The translations under genes were made by a program, and so were the position numbers. Under the pieces are notes generated by a model that worked only from the letters and a program-made list of their open reading frames with translations, was not told the DNA's origin and did no database searches. Shown piece after piece: positions 8,792 to 18,624 of a DNA stretch of 64,000 nt (position 1 is its first letter; every line of letters starts with the position of its first letter). The stretch spans positions 266,747 through 330,746 of the forward strand of contig CADECP010000002.1 of the NCBI GenBank assembly GCA_902825875.1, in the 5' to 3' direction. Origin of the DNA: an uncultured Acidobacteriota bacterium. GTDB taxonomy: Bacteria; Acidobacteriota; Blastocatellia; RBC074.

Positions 8792-9589
8792 TCAGGCGCG
8801 AGTGGAAAAGGGGCGATACAGTTTTGAAGCCATTCGCGTTACGGTTCGACGCGAAACAAATCGTTCGATAAAGACCATTGCCGAATTACCGAAGCCGGAA
8901 ATCACGACGCTTCTGTTTGCGGCCAGAGCTTTTAAGCCGGCTTCGACGACTTCTTCGGGCGTTTGCATTTTGACAGGGCGTTTGGTGCGTTCGGTTCCGG
9001 CTACGGCTTGAAAATGCGTTCCGGTCGGGCCGGGGCAAACAGCCAGAACTCGAACGCCCAGAGGCTGGCATTCAGCCCACAAGGCTTCGCTGAACGTCAG
9101 GATGAAAGACTTTGTTGCGGCATAGGTGGCGAAATACGGCACGCCTTGAAACGCCGCAGTCGAAGCCAGTTGAATCACCGCTCCGTTGCCCCGTCGCAGC
9201 ATCGGTTGCAAAAACAAATGGCTCAGACTTACCAGAGCCGATACGTTGACCTGAATCATTTCCAACTGCCGGTCGAGCGGCAAGTCGGCAAAATCTCCAA
9301 CCGCGCCGAATCCAGCGTTGTTGATAAGCAAGTCCACTTGCTGGCCGCGCCCTTCGGTTTCGTCAAACAATTTTTGCCAGGCGGCTGTCTGCGCAAGATC
9401 AGCGGCGATTACCGTAACTTCGACCTTGAACTGAGAACGAAGTCCTTCGGCCAGAGCTTCCAGGCGTTCAACCGAACGAGCCGTCAAAATCAGGTTCGCG
9501 CCGTCAGTTGCCAATCGCCTGGCAAAGGCTTCGCCAATGCCATAAGACGCGCCGGTTATCAGTGCTGTTTTGTTTTTCCATTCGGACAT
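8792..9589 (-). CDS. Short-chain dehydrogenase/reductase
   Basis: A 265-aa classical SDR: the cofactor motif is GASYGIG (13-19), NNAG at 90-93, and the catalytic set S143, Y156, K160 (YAATK). It is probably an NADP-type 'DltE-like' oxidoreductase of cytoplasmic substrates; the substrate is unknown. It begins two bases after the metallophosphoesterase stop, so the two are co-transcribed. The extra C-terminal 40 residues are basic and slightly hydrophobic. Confidence 0.85.
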   Translation of the reverse strand: MSEWKNKTALITGASYGIGEAFARRLATDGANLILTARSVERLEALAEGLRSQFKVEVTVIAADLAQTAAWQKLFDETEGRGQQVDLLINNAGFGAVGDFADLPLDRQLEMIQVNVSALVSLSHLFLQPMLRRGNGAVIQLASTAAFQGVPYFATYAATKSFILTFSEALWAECQPLGVRVLAVCPGPTGTHFQAVAGTERTKRPVKMQTPEEVVEAGLKALAANRSVVISGFGNSAMVFIERFVSRRTVTRMASKLYRPFSTRA

Positions 9590-9591
9590 GT

Positions 9592-10470
9592 TTAAGCCTT
9601 CACCAACTCCAGCAAAGTGATTTCCGGCGGGCAGCCATATCGCAGCGGCGCTATAACGGTTCCCAAGCCACGATTGACGTAAAGCTGTGTTGCGCCGAGT
9701 TCCGTGTGGCCGCGAGTCAGGCGGCGGCTTGGGCGACGAAGCCAGCGATTCAATTTGGAATCTTTGCGACCGGTCAGCAATCGCCAGTTTATCTGACCGC
9801 CGTGAGTGTGACCGGAAAGCACCAGATCAATTCCGGCGCGGGCGGCTTCACGAATGATGCGCGGGTTGTGGCAAAGCAAAATACGTGTTTCTTCGACGGA
9901 AGTGCCAAGCAGTGCCAATCGCAAATCGTCTTGACCGACCATGATGTCGTCAACGCCAAGCAGACGAATGTGTGATTCGGCAAGATTTAGTTTGAAGTTT
10001 TCGTTGGTCAGCACGCTGATTCCTTGTTCCGCCAGAGCCGCCCACATCGCTTTGCCGTCCGTCCAATGGTCGTGATTGCCCAACACGGCAAAGACTCCGT
10101 GGGGCGCACGCAACTCGGCCAGCGCGCGGGCGCAGCCCGGAATGTAATCGCGCGAATGTGAAATGTAATCGCCAGTCAGCACAAACAAATCAGGTTGAAG
10201 TTCGTTGGCGCGGCGTACGGCAGCGACGATTTCTGATTCGCTGAAATATGGGCTGTGGTGAATGTCCGACAACTGAGCGATGCGAAATCCCTGAAATTCG
10301 CTCGGCAGTTTGGGCAGCAAAATTCGCTGATGAGTGATTTCAATCTGACGGGGTTCGGCCAGCGCCGATTGCAGCAACAGGGAAAACGTCTGCAACCATC
10401 GCATTCGTTGGCGCGGTTGGGGATCGAGCGCACGACGTTGCTTGAAGCGCATGATGACGGAATTTTTCAT
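9592..10470 (-). CDS. Calcineurin-like metallophosphoesterase (YkuE/YaeI type)
   Basis: A 292-aa phosphoesterase. All metal-binding blocks of the family are visible: DIHH, GDYISH, GNHDHW, CHNP and GHTHGGQINW. This block set matches the YkuE/YaeI group acting on lipid or nucleotide phosphoesters. The N-terminal 30 residues are basic with a short hydrophobic stretch (WLQTFSLLLQSALA), so membrane association is possible. An AGGAG site precedes the ATG. It is the first gene of the leftward cluster with SDR and M48 protease. Confidence 0.87.
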   Translation of the reverse strand: MKNSVIMRFKQRRALDPQPRQRMRWLQTFSLLLQSALAEPRQIEITHQRILLPKLPSEFQGFRIAQLSDIHHSPYFSESEIVAAVRRANELQPDLFVLTGDYISHSRDYIPGCARALAELRAPHGVFAVLGNHDHWTDGKAMWAALAEQGISVLTNENFKLNLAESHIRLLGVDDIMVGQDDLRLALLGTSVEETRILLCHNPRIIREAARAGIDLVLSGHTHGGQINWRLLTGRKDSKLNRWLRRPSRRLTRGHTELGATQLYVNRGLGTVIAPLRYGCPPEITLLELVKA

Positions 10471-10631
10471 CCAGCAAAGCTCCTGAATAAAATGCGTTGA
10501 TTATATTGAGGACAAGAGAGAGCGAAGTTTCAGACGACTTCTGTACGTTTCGTGATTCACAGCGCGCGAATTATATTCGCCGACATCGGTTGGCCGCAAT
10601 CAACCGAACTCTAAAAACTACGAGGCTGAAA

Positions 10632-11360
10632 TTGACTACACCCAACCCCAAACACCCTGACCGACAACTCATCAGCATTGTCATTCCTGTTTTCAACGAA
10701 GAATCGCAAATTGCCGCCACCTTATCAGAGCTTGAACAGGCAACGTTCGACCAGGCCGTTGAATTGATCGTCGCCGATGGCGGCAGTACCGATCGCACGG
10801 TTGAACTTGTCAGCGGATTTAAGTCCGTACAGATCGTCAACTGCCAGCAGGCGAATCGAGGGTGGCAAATGAACGAAGGTGCGGCGGCGGCAAACGGGGA
10901 AACGCTGTTGTTTTTACATGCAGACGTAGCTCTGCCAGCAAATGCCTTGCCCTCAATTGGCCAATCGTTGCTGGATGAATCTGTAGTGGGCGGATGTTTT
11001 CAAATTCGATTTCCGGCAGATGCGACGGCTTCGCTGCGAACGGTGGCTTGGGGGATCAATCTGCGAACGCGGCTGTTCAAAACCGCTACGGGCGATCAGG
11101 CAATTTTTGTACGCAGAAGTGTTTTTGACGACATTGGCGGTTACGAAACCTTTCCGCTAATGGAAGACATAGCTTTGTTCAATGCAATGAAACGACGAGG
11201 CAAGGTTGTCGTGCTCGACGGACAGGTAGAAATCTCGCCGCGTCGCTGGCTGCAATTCGGCGTCTGGCGAACTGTGCTGTTGATGTACCTGCTGCGATTT
11301 GGTTACTGGCTGGGAGTCCATCCGGCGATGCTCAAACGCTTCTTCATTGATGTCAGATGA
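10632..11360 (+). CDS. Family 2 glycosyltransferase (TIGR04283-like)
   Basis: A GT-A fold glycosyltransferase of about 242 aa. Recognisable motifs are SIVIPVFNEE, VADGGSTDRT, the acidic LHADVAL, and a C-terminal GGYETFPLMEDIAL that is typical of the TIGR04283 group. The C-terminus is hydrophobic (VLLMYLLRFGYWLGVHP), suggesting membrane contact. No ATG lies near the domain start. I chose the TTG at 10632 because GAGG lies six bases upstream; an upstream TTG at 10497 would add 45 residues of no recognisable domain. Donor and acceptor sugars are unknown. Confidence 0.78.
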   Translation: MTTPNPKHPDRQLISIVIPVFNEESQIAATLSELEQATFDQAVELIVADGGSTDRTVELVSGFKSVQIVNCQQANRGWQMNEGAAAANGETLLFLHADVALPANALPSIGQSLLDESVVGGCFQIRFPADATASLRTVAWGINLRTRLFKTATGDQAIFVRRSVFDDIGGYETFPLMEDIALFNAMKRRGKVVVLDGQVEISPRRWLQFGVWRTVLLMYLLRFGYWLGVHPAMLKRFFIDVR

Positions 11361-11462
11361 GTGGCTTGACGGTTGGCTGACCGAACGGTACAACGCGCAC
11401 GAATCTGACTTTAACTTTTTGGGCAAAATCACAAACTGAAAAATCGCTTTGCGGAGAAATAC

Positions 11463-13187
11463 ATGAACTCAAGCTTTTTCAATCCTTCGATCAAATTACT
11501 GGCTTTCGTCTTACTTTCCTTGCTGTCCTGGTCAATTACCCAAGCTCAAGATTCAAAGAAGCAAGACCCGCGATTTCATCCTGTGCCGATGAATCCGGGA
11601 CCGTTGGGCGCAGCCGGTTACATCACGCTGTTGCCGGTTGATGATCGTCCGGCGGTTGGCCAGTTCGCTCAAATGATCGGAGCCGTTGCCGATCACAAAG
11701 TGACCATGCCGCCGAAAGAAATGCTCGGAAAGTTTTCCACGCCGGGCGACACGGCGCGGTTGGAGCAGTGGTTGAAGTCGCAAGACTATTCCAAGACTGA
11801 CGCGCTGATTGTTTCAGTGGATATGCTGACTTACGGCGGATTGGTAGCTTCGCGCACGCACAAGGTTTCATTCGACGAAGCCAAAAAGCGGCTGGAGTTT
11901 TTCCGCTGGTTCAAATCGAAATATCCGCGAGTGCCGGTTTACGCCTTCAATGTGATTATGCGCGTTGCTCCGACAGCGACGGCTGCGACGCGCGGCATTC
12001 ACGACAAGCTGGCTCGCTGGGCGGAGTTGAAAGACCGCGCGCCGAAAAGCGGCGATAAAAATCTGGCTGCTGAACTTGAGCAATTGACCAAAGACCTGTC
12101 GCCAGCGGTGATTGACGATTATTTGGCTGCGCGCAAACGCGACCTGCAAATCAATCTGGCCATGCTCGATTTGGTCAAAGCCGGAACCATCAACGAACTG
12201 ATTTTGTTGCAAGACGATGCCCGGCAGTTTGGGCTGCATCGTCAAGATCAAGCCGTTCTTCGCTCGAAGCTGAAAGAACTCAATCTGGAATCGAAAGTCC
12301 CGATTTATAACGGCACAGACGAAGGTTCGTTGTCGCTGGTCAGCCGAGCCGTGCTGGATAAGTTTCAGTATCGTCTAAAAGTCGCGGTTATTTATTCATC
12401 CGAAAAAAGCCGCGAACTGATTTCGCCTTACGAAGATCATCCGCTGCAATTCACCGTCGAAAACCAGATTCGCGCCGCCGGAGGCATTCCCGTCAGTGAA
12501 TTCGATCAAAGCGATTACCGTTTGTTCGTCAACGCTCCCGGAACCACCGACGAAGACTTCGATCTGTTTTTGAAAAAGCTGTTGAAGGAATTGAAAGACA
12601 ATCGCCACATCGCGTTGGCCGATGTGCTGTTTCCCAAACCTCATTTCAGCGGAGCCGATGAACGAATCATCACTGCCTTGAAGCGGGAAAACCTGTTTGA
12701 TCGTTTTGCCGGATACGCCGCCTGGAACACGGCTGGAAACACCTTGGGGACTACGATTCCTCATGCCAATTTGCGAGTCTTTTTCCGCTCGAAGCTCAAC
12801 GACCGTGCCGACCGCGCCGCTCGCACAGAAGCCGCCCACCTGGAATTTCTGTTGAACCGATTAGCTGGCGATTACCTCTACCACGACATCGTTCGGCTGG
12901 ATGTGAATGCGCGGCTTCGCGCCGAAGCCAAAACCGATGAAGTGACTTACGAATTCACGCCGGAACGTTACGCCCAAATCAACCGCGAAGTCAGCGACAA
13001 GCTGAAAGCCCAAATCGAACGTTTCTTCGCCGACCACTTCAAAGGCCGAACGCACCGGCTGGCGGTTTACAAAGGCATTGAAAAAAACATCACCGTCACC
13101 GGGCTGAACGGTTTGAACATTTACTTGCCGTGGTCGCGCGCGTTCGAGTGCGTGATCGAATTGAAACTTGATTACTCTGCGAACTAA
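11463..13187 (+). CDS. Secreted DUF4127 family protein
   Basis: A 574-aa protein with a signal peptide (ending near residue 28, SITQAQ). The conserved DUF4127 segments occur in order: LLPVDDRP (about 57), [14 protein letters not shown] (about 118), LQDDARQFG (about 247), NGTDEGSL and YEDHPL. The clusters of Asp and the DDRP/QDDA motifs suggest a metal-dependent hydrolase-like fold, but no biochemical function is established for the family. It stands alone, between the glycosyltransferase and a repeat element. Confidence 0.8.
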   Translation: MNSSFFNPSIKLLAFVLLSLLSWSITQAQDSKKQDPRFHPVPMNPGPLGAAGYITLLPVDDRPAVGQFAQMIGAVADHKVTMPPKEMLGKFSTPGDTARLEQWLKSQDYSKTDALIVSVDMLTYGGLVASRTHKVSFDEAKKRLEFFRWFKSKYPRVPVYAFNVIMRVAPTATAATRGIHDKLARWAELKDRAPKSGDKNLAAELEQLTKDLSPAVIDDYLAARKRDLQINLAMLDLVKAGTINELILLQDDARQFGLHRQDQAVLRSKLKELNLESKVPIYNGTDEGSLSLVSRAVLDKFQYRLKVAVIYSSEKSRELISPYEDHPLQFTVENQIRAAGGIPVSEFDQSDYRLFVNAPGTTDEDFDLFLKKLLKELKDNRHIALADVLFPKPHFSGADERIITALKRENLFDRFAGYAAWNTAGNTLGTTIPHANLRVFFRSKLNDRADRAARTEAAHLEFLLNRLAGDYLYHDIVRLDVNARLRAEAKTDEVTYEFTPERYAQINREVSDKLKAQIERFFADHFKGRTHRLAVYKGIEKNITVTGLNGLNIYLPWSRAFECVIELKLDYSAN

Positions 13188-13203
13188 CCTCTTCAGAAAA
13201 CTG

Positions 13204-13306
13204 GCAATTACGCATTAACCATTGACCATTGCCCATTAGTTGGTCGGTAGGAAGGTTTCTACCCTTTCAAATAATGGCTAATTGCTAGTGGTTAATGGTC
13301 AATTTA
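13204..13306. repeat. Heptad-periodic intergenic hairpin, copy 2
   Basis: The left arm has five 7-bp units (GCAATTA, CGCATTA, ACCATTG, ACCATTG, CCCATTA; 13204-13238). The right arm has five units of opposite sense (TAATGGC, TAATTGC, TAGTGGT, TAATGGT, CAATTTA; 13272-13306). Between them GGTAG...CTACC forms an inner hairpin at about 13246-13263. Copy 5 at 60762 has the same design and a related core. Confidence 0.75.
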
Positions 13307-13351
13307 GCTCTGAAGTGGTAGCCGCAGTCGAACAACCTTTCCTTATTTTTG

Positions 13352-14614
13352 ATGACTGCATTTTTGATAGTTCTTGTTTTCGTCGTCTTTGCCGCGTTGA
13401 TGATTTCGCGGCGAATGCCTGCCATTTTGGCGGTTCCGGCGATGGCGGTTTGCATTGCTGCCGTAGCCAAAACTCCAGTCAAAGTCATTTTGGAAACAGT
13501 CATCACGGATGGTTCGGCAAGATTGGCTAGCCAATACTTGATGGTTTTTGCCGGAGCTATGCTTGGCCGAGTTGTCATGCAAACCGGAATCGCCGAAAGC
13601 ATGATTAAGCGCGCGGCGGAATTCGGCGGCGACCGTCCGTTGATCGTCGCCGTCACGTTGATGATTGCCATCGCCTGGCTGTTCACTACGCTGACCGGGC
13701 TTGGCGCAGTGATTATGGTTGGCGGATTGGCTCTGCCGATTATGATGAGCATTGGTGTACCGCGAAAATTGACAGGCGTGTTGTTCATCCTGGCATTTTC
13801 GCTGGGGCTGATTTTCAACATTGCGCTGTGGGGCTTTTATCAGGGAACGCTGGGCATTGAGCCGCAAGCCGTCAAGCAGTTTGCGGCCATCCTGGCCGCG
13901 ATTGATGCCGCCGTTATCATTGTGTTTCTGGTCATTGCCTCGCGGCGGATGAATAGTTACGGAGCCTGGGCGGTTGCGGTTGAAGACGGCTCAAAGGGAG
14001 CAAAGCGCGACGTGTCGTTGTTTGCCTTGCTGGTTCCGATTCTTCCATTGGTGCTGCACGGTTGGCTGAAGGTTCCGGTCGTCGCAGCGTTTTTGATCGG
14101 AGCCATTTTGGGCGTGTTGGTGACCAGTCCAAAAGAAATGGTGCGGCAATTATCCAGCGCTTCGGTCAAAGGTTTTGAAGACGTGGCTCCGGCGGTGATT
14201 TTGATGATCGGCATTGGCATGTTGCTGAGCGCGACGACGCTGCCAGCGGTCAAAGCTTCGCTGACGCCGTTGGTGGGCGCGATCAATCTGAAATCGCCGC
14301 TGACTTATGTCGCATTTTTCGGATTACTGTCTCCGCTGGCGTTGTATCGCGGCCCGTTGAATCCTTATGGCATAGGCATCGGAGTTTACCTGTTAATCAA
14401 GGATTTGAATTTGCTGCCGCCACTGGCTCTGCTGGCTGCGGTTATGAGCGTAGTGCAGGTGCAAAGCGCCTGCGATCCGACCAATACTCACAATGTCTGG
14501 GTTGCCAATTACGTCGGCATGCGCGTTGAAGAAATCACGCGGCAAACTATTCTCTTCAAAGTTGTTGTGTGTTTGATTGGCTTGGCAGTTGGCGGCTGGT
14601 TATTTCTGAGATGA
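13352..14614 (+). CDS. Polytopic permease of the ion-transporter (GntP/citrate transporter-like) superfamily
   Basis: A 420-aa very hydrophobic protein with about 11-12 membrane segments and paired long helices around a re-entrant region (TGLGAVIMVGGLALPIMM; later SPLALYRGPLNPYGIG), an arrangement seen in GntP and citrate-type transporters for organic acids. The ATG at 13352 is used; no strong ribosome site is visible. The C-terminal half contains QSACDPTNTHNVW, which may form the second substrate site. The solute is unknown. It directly follows the heptad repeat. Confidence 0.68.
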   Translation: MTAFLIVLVFVVFAALMISRRMPAILAVPAMAVCIAAVAKTPVKVILETVITDGSARLASQYLMVFAGAMLGRVVMQTGIAESMIKRAAEFGGDRPLIVAVTLMIAIAWLFTTLTGLGAVIMVGGLALPIMMSIGVPRKLTGVLFILAFSLGLIFNIALWGFYQGTLGIEPQAVKQFAAILAAIDAAVIIVFLVIASRRMNSYGAWAVAVEDGSKGAKRDVSLFALLVPILPLVLHGWLKVPVVAAFLIGAILGVLVTSPKEMVRQLSSASVKGFEDVAPAVILMIGIGMLLSATTLPAVKASLTPLVGAINLKSPLTYVAFFGLLSPLALYRGPLNPYGIGIGVYLLIKDLNLLPPLALLAAVMSVVQVQSACDPTNTHNVWVANYVGMRVEEITRQTILFKVVVCLIGLAVGGWLFLR

Positions 14615-14749
14615 AACCCGCCGCCACTGGCCAGAAATATCCTTAGCAACCGAAAACCACATTGGCTATAATCCCGCCGCCCTCGAATTTGACCTCGAAA
14701 TCGTTCCTCCCGTTTATCTGAAGCCGACCCCGCCCAACAAGGGAGTTTT

Positions 14750-16354
14750 ATGTTTGCCATTTTTGATAAGACGCACCGTCTGTTGCCACGAATTATTTTG
14801 TCGTTTGTTTTTGCCGTTTCGCTATTCATTTCGTTGCTTTATCCCGCTTCAAAACCAGTTGCCGACACGCTTGCCGCAGGGCTGAAAGGCGAATACTTCG
14901 ACAACGAAGATTTCACCGCGCTAAAACTCACGCGCACCGACACCGCCGTAGATTTCAATTGGGTGTTCAACTCGCCCGATTCGACGATCAATTCCGAAAA
15001 CTTTTCAGTCCGATGGACAGGGCAACTTACTCCGTCCACGTCGGGAAATTATGTGCTGGTCACGCAATCCGACGACGGAGTTCGGTTATGGATCGGCAAT
15101 CAACTGGTGATTGATAATTTCACGCCGCATGCGCTGACCGAAGATCGCAGCGCCGTCATCGCGCTGACCGGCGGGCAGAGCTACAACCTGCGGCTGGAAT
15201 ACTTTGAACTGACGGCGAATGCGATCATTCGGCTGATGTGGATTCGTCCGGGGCAGACCGCACCGGAAGTCATTCCTTCAGCGAATTTGGCAACGCCTGT
15301 GAATCCGAATCCCGCGCCGACGTTGTCGAATTTGTCGCCGACGATCATTCCATCGGGAACTGCCAACGCGACGTTGACCGTCAACGGCAGCAGCTTTTTG
15401 CAAGGCGCGGTGGTTCAATTCAACAACTCCGCGCGAACGACGACTTTTGTCAGCAGCACCCAATTGACTGTCACGCTTCAAGCCAGCGATCTGGCCTTTG
15501 CCGCTCAAGCCAAAATCACCGCGGTCAATCCGTTGCCGGGTGGTGGAACCTCCAATCCGCTGACGCTGACTGTCAGCGGAGGCTTTGAATCCGATGTGGC
15601 TCCGCGTCCGAACGGAACCAACAACGGTACGATCACGATTGCCGATTGGACACAGCTTGGTCGGTTTGCTTCCGGGTTGGATGTGGTGGCGGTTGGCAAC
15701 GAATACCAGCGAGCCGATTGCGCGCCACGTTCGAGTTTGGGAGATGGGCGAATCACCTTGACCGATTGGGTTCAGGCTGGGCGGTACGCGACGGCGCTTG
15801 ATCCTGTGACCGGCGCGGGCGGGCCAACGGCTCCGGCGAATGGATTTCAGGTGGAGCAGACGGACAAGTCCGATGACGATCAAATTAGTCAGGCGCAAAA
15901 TTCACGACGGATTTACAGCTTCAATCAATCGCCAAACTCCGTGGCTGTCGTTTGCGAAGGGCAGGGCGACGAAAACGCTTTTGGATTCAGTTTTCGGTTT
16001 GACGCCAGTCGTTGGGAATTGCTGTCGGTTTCTACTGGCCCGGATGCTGGCGACGCAAAAGTGTTCGCCAACACGGAACGGGCTTTTTCTGGAGTTGCCG
16101 GATTGGTTTTGGCGCTTCCGCCGAACCGTCGTTTCGTTGTCGGGCAACGACGAATTGCAGTTTTGACTTTCCAACCACGCTTGGGCAACATCGCGCCGTT
16201 TTTACCCGTGACAATTGAATTTGCAGACCATCCAATCGCGCGCGAAGTTGTCAGCGCCGAAGCTCAAAACCTGTACGCGAATTTTGTCTCAGGCTTTTAT
16301 TCGCAGCCACTCGCCCGATTGGGTTCTGCAAACAGGCAAAGACAGAGGCACTAA
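14750..16354 (+). CDS. Secreted PA14 - TIG - dockerin-like - cohesin-like protein
   Basis: A 534-aa exported protein. After a signal anchor (to about residue 43) comes a PA14 domain (GLKGEYFDNEDF to LMWIRPG, about 45-165), then an IPT/TIG beta-sandwich (PTLSNLSPTIIPSG, about 188-275). Two Asp/Asn-rich dockerin-type calcium repeats follow (NNGTITIADW and GDGRITLTDW, about 285-350). The C-terminus (about 400-515) resembles a cohesin-like beta-domain (QGDENAFGFSFRFD). This modular set suggests carbohydrate or surface binding outside the cell. It ends four bases before the LOG gene. Confidence 0.72.
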   Translation: MFAIFDKTHRLLPRIILSFVFAVSLFISLLYPASKPVADTLAAGLKGEYFDNEDFTALKLTRTDTAVDFNWVFNSPDSTINSENFSVRWTGQLTPSTSGNYVLVTQSDDGVRLWIGNQLVIDNFTPHALTEDRSAVIALTGGQSYNLRLEYFELTANAIIRLMWIRPGQTAPEVIPSANLATPVNPNPAPTLSNLSPTIIPSGTANATLTVNGSSFLQGAVVQFNNSARTTTFVSSTQLTVTLQASDLAFAAQAKITAVNPLPGGGTSNPLTLTVSGGFESDVAPRPNGTNNGTITIADWTQLGRFASGLDVVAVGNEYQRADCAPRSSLGDGRITLTDWVQAGRYATALDPVTGAGGPTAPANGFQVEQTDKSDDDQISQAQNSRRIYSFNQSPNSVAVVCEGQGDENAFGFSFRFDASRWELLSVSTGPDAGDAKVFANTERAFSGVAGLVLALPPNRRFVVGQRRIAVLTFQPRLGNIAPFLPVTIEFADHPIAREVVSAEAQNLYANFVSGFYSQPLARLGSANRQRQRH

Positions 16355-16358
16355 AACA

Positions 16359-17120
16359 ATGGCGAAAGACGGTTCTCAGTCCAACCCACACGACAAGAAA
16401 ATATCAGCGGGCAACGGCAGCGACCGGTACTTTTTGGAAGGGCCAAAATCGCGCAGTTCGGAAACGATGATGCTGTTCCGCATCGTGGCGGAATTCATTC
16501 GCGGATTTCGCCGCCTGCATTTCATTGGCCCCAGCGTGACGGTTTTCGGCTCGGCGAGGTTCAAGGAAGATCACCCTTACTACCAACTGGCGCGCGAAGT
16601 CGGTGCGGCTTTGGCCAATCTTGGCTTCACAGTGATGACAGGCGGCGGACCCGGAATTATGGAAGCCGCCAATCGCGGCGCGAAAGAAGCCGGTGGGCAT
16701 TCCGTAGGCTGCAACATCACATTGCCGCACGAACAAGCGCCCAGTCCTTACCTGGATAAGATGGTCGAGTTTCGCTACTTCTTCATTCGCAAAGTGATGC
16801 TGGTGAAATACTCGTATGCCTTTGTCGTGTTGCCGGGCGGAGTCGGTACGATGGACGAATTGTTCGAAGCCCTGACGCTGATTCAGACGCGCAAGATCAA
16901 AAACTTTCCTATCGTTGTGATGGGCAAAGAGTATTACTACGAAATGTATGACTTTCTGGAAGAAATGGTCAGGCAAAAAACCATCAGCCCGGAAGACCTG
17001 GATTTGCTGATGCTGACCGATTCGGTTGAAGAAGCGATGGCTCACATCGAAAAACACGCCGTCCAGAAATTCGAATTGAAGCGAGTGCCCAAGCCGATGC
17101 GGGTTTTGGGGGAAGGTTGA
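16359..17120 (+). CDS. LOG-family nucleoside 5'-monophosphate phosphoribohydrolase (TIGR00730)
   Basis: A 253-aa Rossmann-type protein with both family motifs: GGGPG (95-99) within TGGGPGIMEAANRGA, and PGGVGTMDE (159-167). These bind the nucleotide and hold the catalytic Arg/Glu. Family members (LOG, PpnN-like) release the base from nucleoside monophosphates, including cytokinin precursors; many were earlier labelled lysine decarboxylases. The start was placed at the ATG at 16359; longer upstream readings overlap the PA14 gene. Confidence 0.85.
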   Translation: MAKDGSQSNPHDKKISAGNGSDRYFLEGPKSRSSETMMLFRIVAEFIRGFRRLHFIGPSVTVFGSARFKEDHPYYQLAREVGAALANLGFTVMTGGGPGIMEAANRGAKEAGGHSVGCNITLPHEQAPSPYLDKMVEFRYFFIRKVMLVKYSYAFVVLPGGVGTMDELFEALTLIQTRKIKNFPIVVMGKEYYYEMYDFLEEMVRQKTISPEDLDLLMLTDSVEEAMAHIEKHAVQKFELKRVPKPMRVLGEG

Positions 17121-17129
17121 AAAGAAAAC

Positions 17130-17153
17130 GGGGGCAATGACTGGCTTGCCCCC
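17130..17153. terminator. Bidirectional terminator between convergent genes
   Basis: GGGGGCAA (17130-17137) pairs with TTGCCCCC (17146-17153). It is flanked by AAAAGAAAA on the left and TTGTTAATT on the right, between the LOG gene and a leftward gene. Confidence 0.7.
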
Positions 17154-17165
17154 CTTGTTAATTAT

Positions 17166-18179
17166 CTACCTGGCGACGTTTTTCAATTGGTTGATGCGGT
17201 CGCGCAAAGCTACGGTGAAACATTCGACTTCATCTGAAGTCGCGCCGCTGGCTTGCAGCCCTGCGCGAATCTGGTCATCCGTGATGCGGCCAAGATATTG
17301 CAGCAGCCATTTCACGTCGCTGACCCGTATATCGTTTTTGAAAGTGTCGGTATGCTGCCCAGAATAGCCGAATTGCACCAGATCGCCTTTGACGCCTTTG
17401 ACGAAATCCTTGTTCTGGTTGTTGAATCCTTTGCAATCCCATTTTTCACGGCTTAGAAATCCTCCCCATTTGCCCATTGAACCGCCCCAATCCGTCACCA
17501 GATAACGATCTTCGACGCCATTTTTCAGTGGCGTGCGGAAAATCGCCGTGTTGGAGCCGCGTTTCACATCGCGCACGTCTTTGTTGTCCCAGTTGGAAGT
17601 CAGCATCAGCATTACTTTCAATCCGTTGAGTTCTTTCGAACCGTTGAAAGGATTTTGCGCCCAGTTCCAACTTTCTTCTTCTTCCAGCTTTTTGACATCT
17701 TTGTCTTTCTGCATTTCGAATCGGGCGTCGGCGAAACTGCCATCCGAGTTGACGAATTTTTTGGCGCGAGTCAGTTCGCCCATCTTTTCGATTTTTCCGC
17801 TGCCGACGAAATAAGCCGGTTCGACGAAATAGCCCGTTGCCCAAACCAATCGCGTGGCAAAAGTTTCCGAATTGACCTCTGCACCGAATTTCGCCGTCCA
17901 GCGAACACCGTTGGCGTCCGTCACGCGAACTTTCGGATTGGTTCCTGACATACTTTCTTCGACGAAAGTAAACGGTGGTTTAGGAGCTTTGGCGCGTCCG
18001 GTCGAACCGCCGACCAAATCCAGTTTTTCCACCTGACCAGGGTCTTTCCATAGAATCGGTTTGCCGGGCGGCAATTCGGCTTTCTGTTTTTGAACCGCGA
18101 GGAGTCGTCCCGGAGCAAGCAGGGAAGCGGCAATAAAAAAAACAGGGACAGCTAGCAGAATCATCTGAACTTTTCGCAT
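17166..18179 (-). CDS. Secreted protein of unknown function with a kinase-like motif set
   Basis: A 337-aa protein with a signal peptide ([24 protein letters not shown]). No family can be named safely. Visible features: a lysine in [14 protein letters not shown], then [12 protein letters not shown] and about 40 residues later [16 protein letters not shown] Lys, an N-x-D/N segment and a D-x-G segment in this order recall atypical secreted kinases (Fam20C/HipA-like), but this is a weak structural guess. It faces the LOG gene and is separated from it by a shared terminator. Confidence 0.6.
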   Translation of the reverse strand: MRKVQMILLAVPVFFIAASLLAPGRLLAVQKQKAELPPGKPILWKDPGQVEKLDLVGGSTGRAKAPKPPFTFVEESMSGTNPKVRVTDANGVRWTAKFGAEVNSETFATRLVWATGYFVEPAYFVGSGKIEKMGELTRAKKFVNSDGSFADARFEMQKDKDVKKLEEEESWNWAQNPFNGSKELNGLKVMLMLTSNWDNKDVRDVKRGSNTAIFRTPLKNGVEDRYLVTDWGGSMGKWGGFLSREKWDCKGFNNQNKDFVKGVKGDLVQFGYSGQHTDTFKNDIRVSDVKWLLQYLGRITDDQIRAGLQASGATSDEVECFTVALRDRINQLKNVAR

Positions 18180-18386
18180 GTTAGGTTTGAACTCCTTGAG
18201 TTTGATTAAAATCCGGCGAGTTGATGATAGCAGAATCTTGTCAAAATCTGTTCGCGTAAAAGCGTGATGCTGGAAAGCTTTGCGGGTTGGAAGTGTAATA
18301 AGAAATAGGTTCCTTGATTAAGGCAAGGTTTGCTGAAACGGAAATCGTTATCTGAATTCGAGTCAAGTTTTTCTAAAAAGAATTTG

Positions 18387-18416
18387 TTGACAATCCAGGG
18401 CGTTGCTCACTAAATT
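18387..18416 (+). promoter_or_regulatory. Sigma-70-type promoter upstream of the haloperoxidase unit
   Basis: A consensus TTGACA (18387-18392) and TAAATT (18411-18416) are 18 bases apart. Transcription would begin about 18423, ten bases before the small ORF and about 200 bases before the haloperoxidase start. Confidence 0.5.
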
Positions 18417-18432
18417 CCTTTTGTGCAATTCG

Positions 18433-18624
18433 ATGACCGGCTTGAATTTGGGTATTCCGCTCGCATTTTCCGCCCCCGACCATCATCAACAAGCTCAGGT
18501 TATTTCTGTCCCCGCGCAATTTTCAGATCAGCACTGGTCAACTGAATTTTCAGTTTCGCCTGACCGGTTGAAAGTATTGACCACCAATGAGATTGAACAC
18601 CAATTAGAAGGAGTAACATCGTGA
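18433..18624 (+). CDS. Possible small upstream ORF coupled to the haloperoxidase
   Basis: A 63-aa reading frame (MTGLNLGIPLAFSAPDHHQQ...) whose stop overlaps the haloperoxidase start as GTGA. No family is recognised and no ribosome site is visible before its ATG, which lies only about ten bases after the predicted transcription start. The four-base overlap and the placement directly after a promoter favour a translated leader that couples translation, but a non-coding 5' leader is a fair alternative. Confidence 0.35.
   Translation: MTGLNLGIPLAFSAPDHHQQAQVISVPAQFSDQHWSTEFSVSPDRLKVLTTNEIEHQLEGVTS

Noticed and set aside
13285..13867. Two overlapping minus-strand frames of about 175 codons
   Set aside because: They oppose the permease gene and lack ribosome sites and family features.
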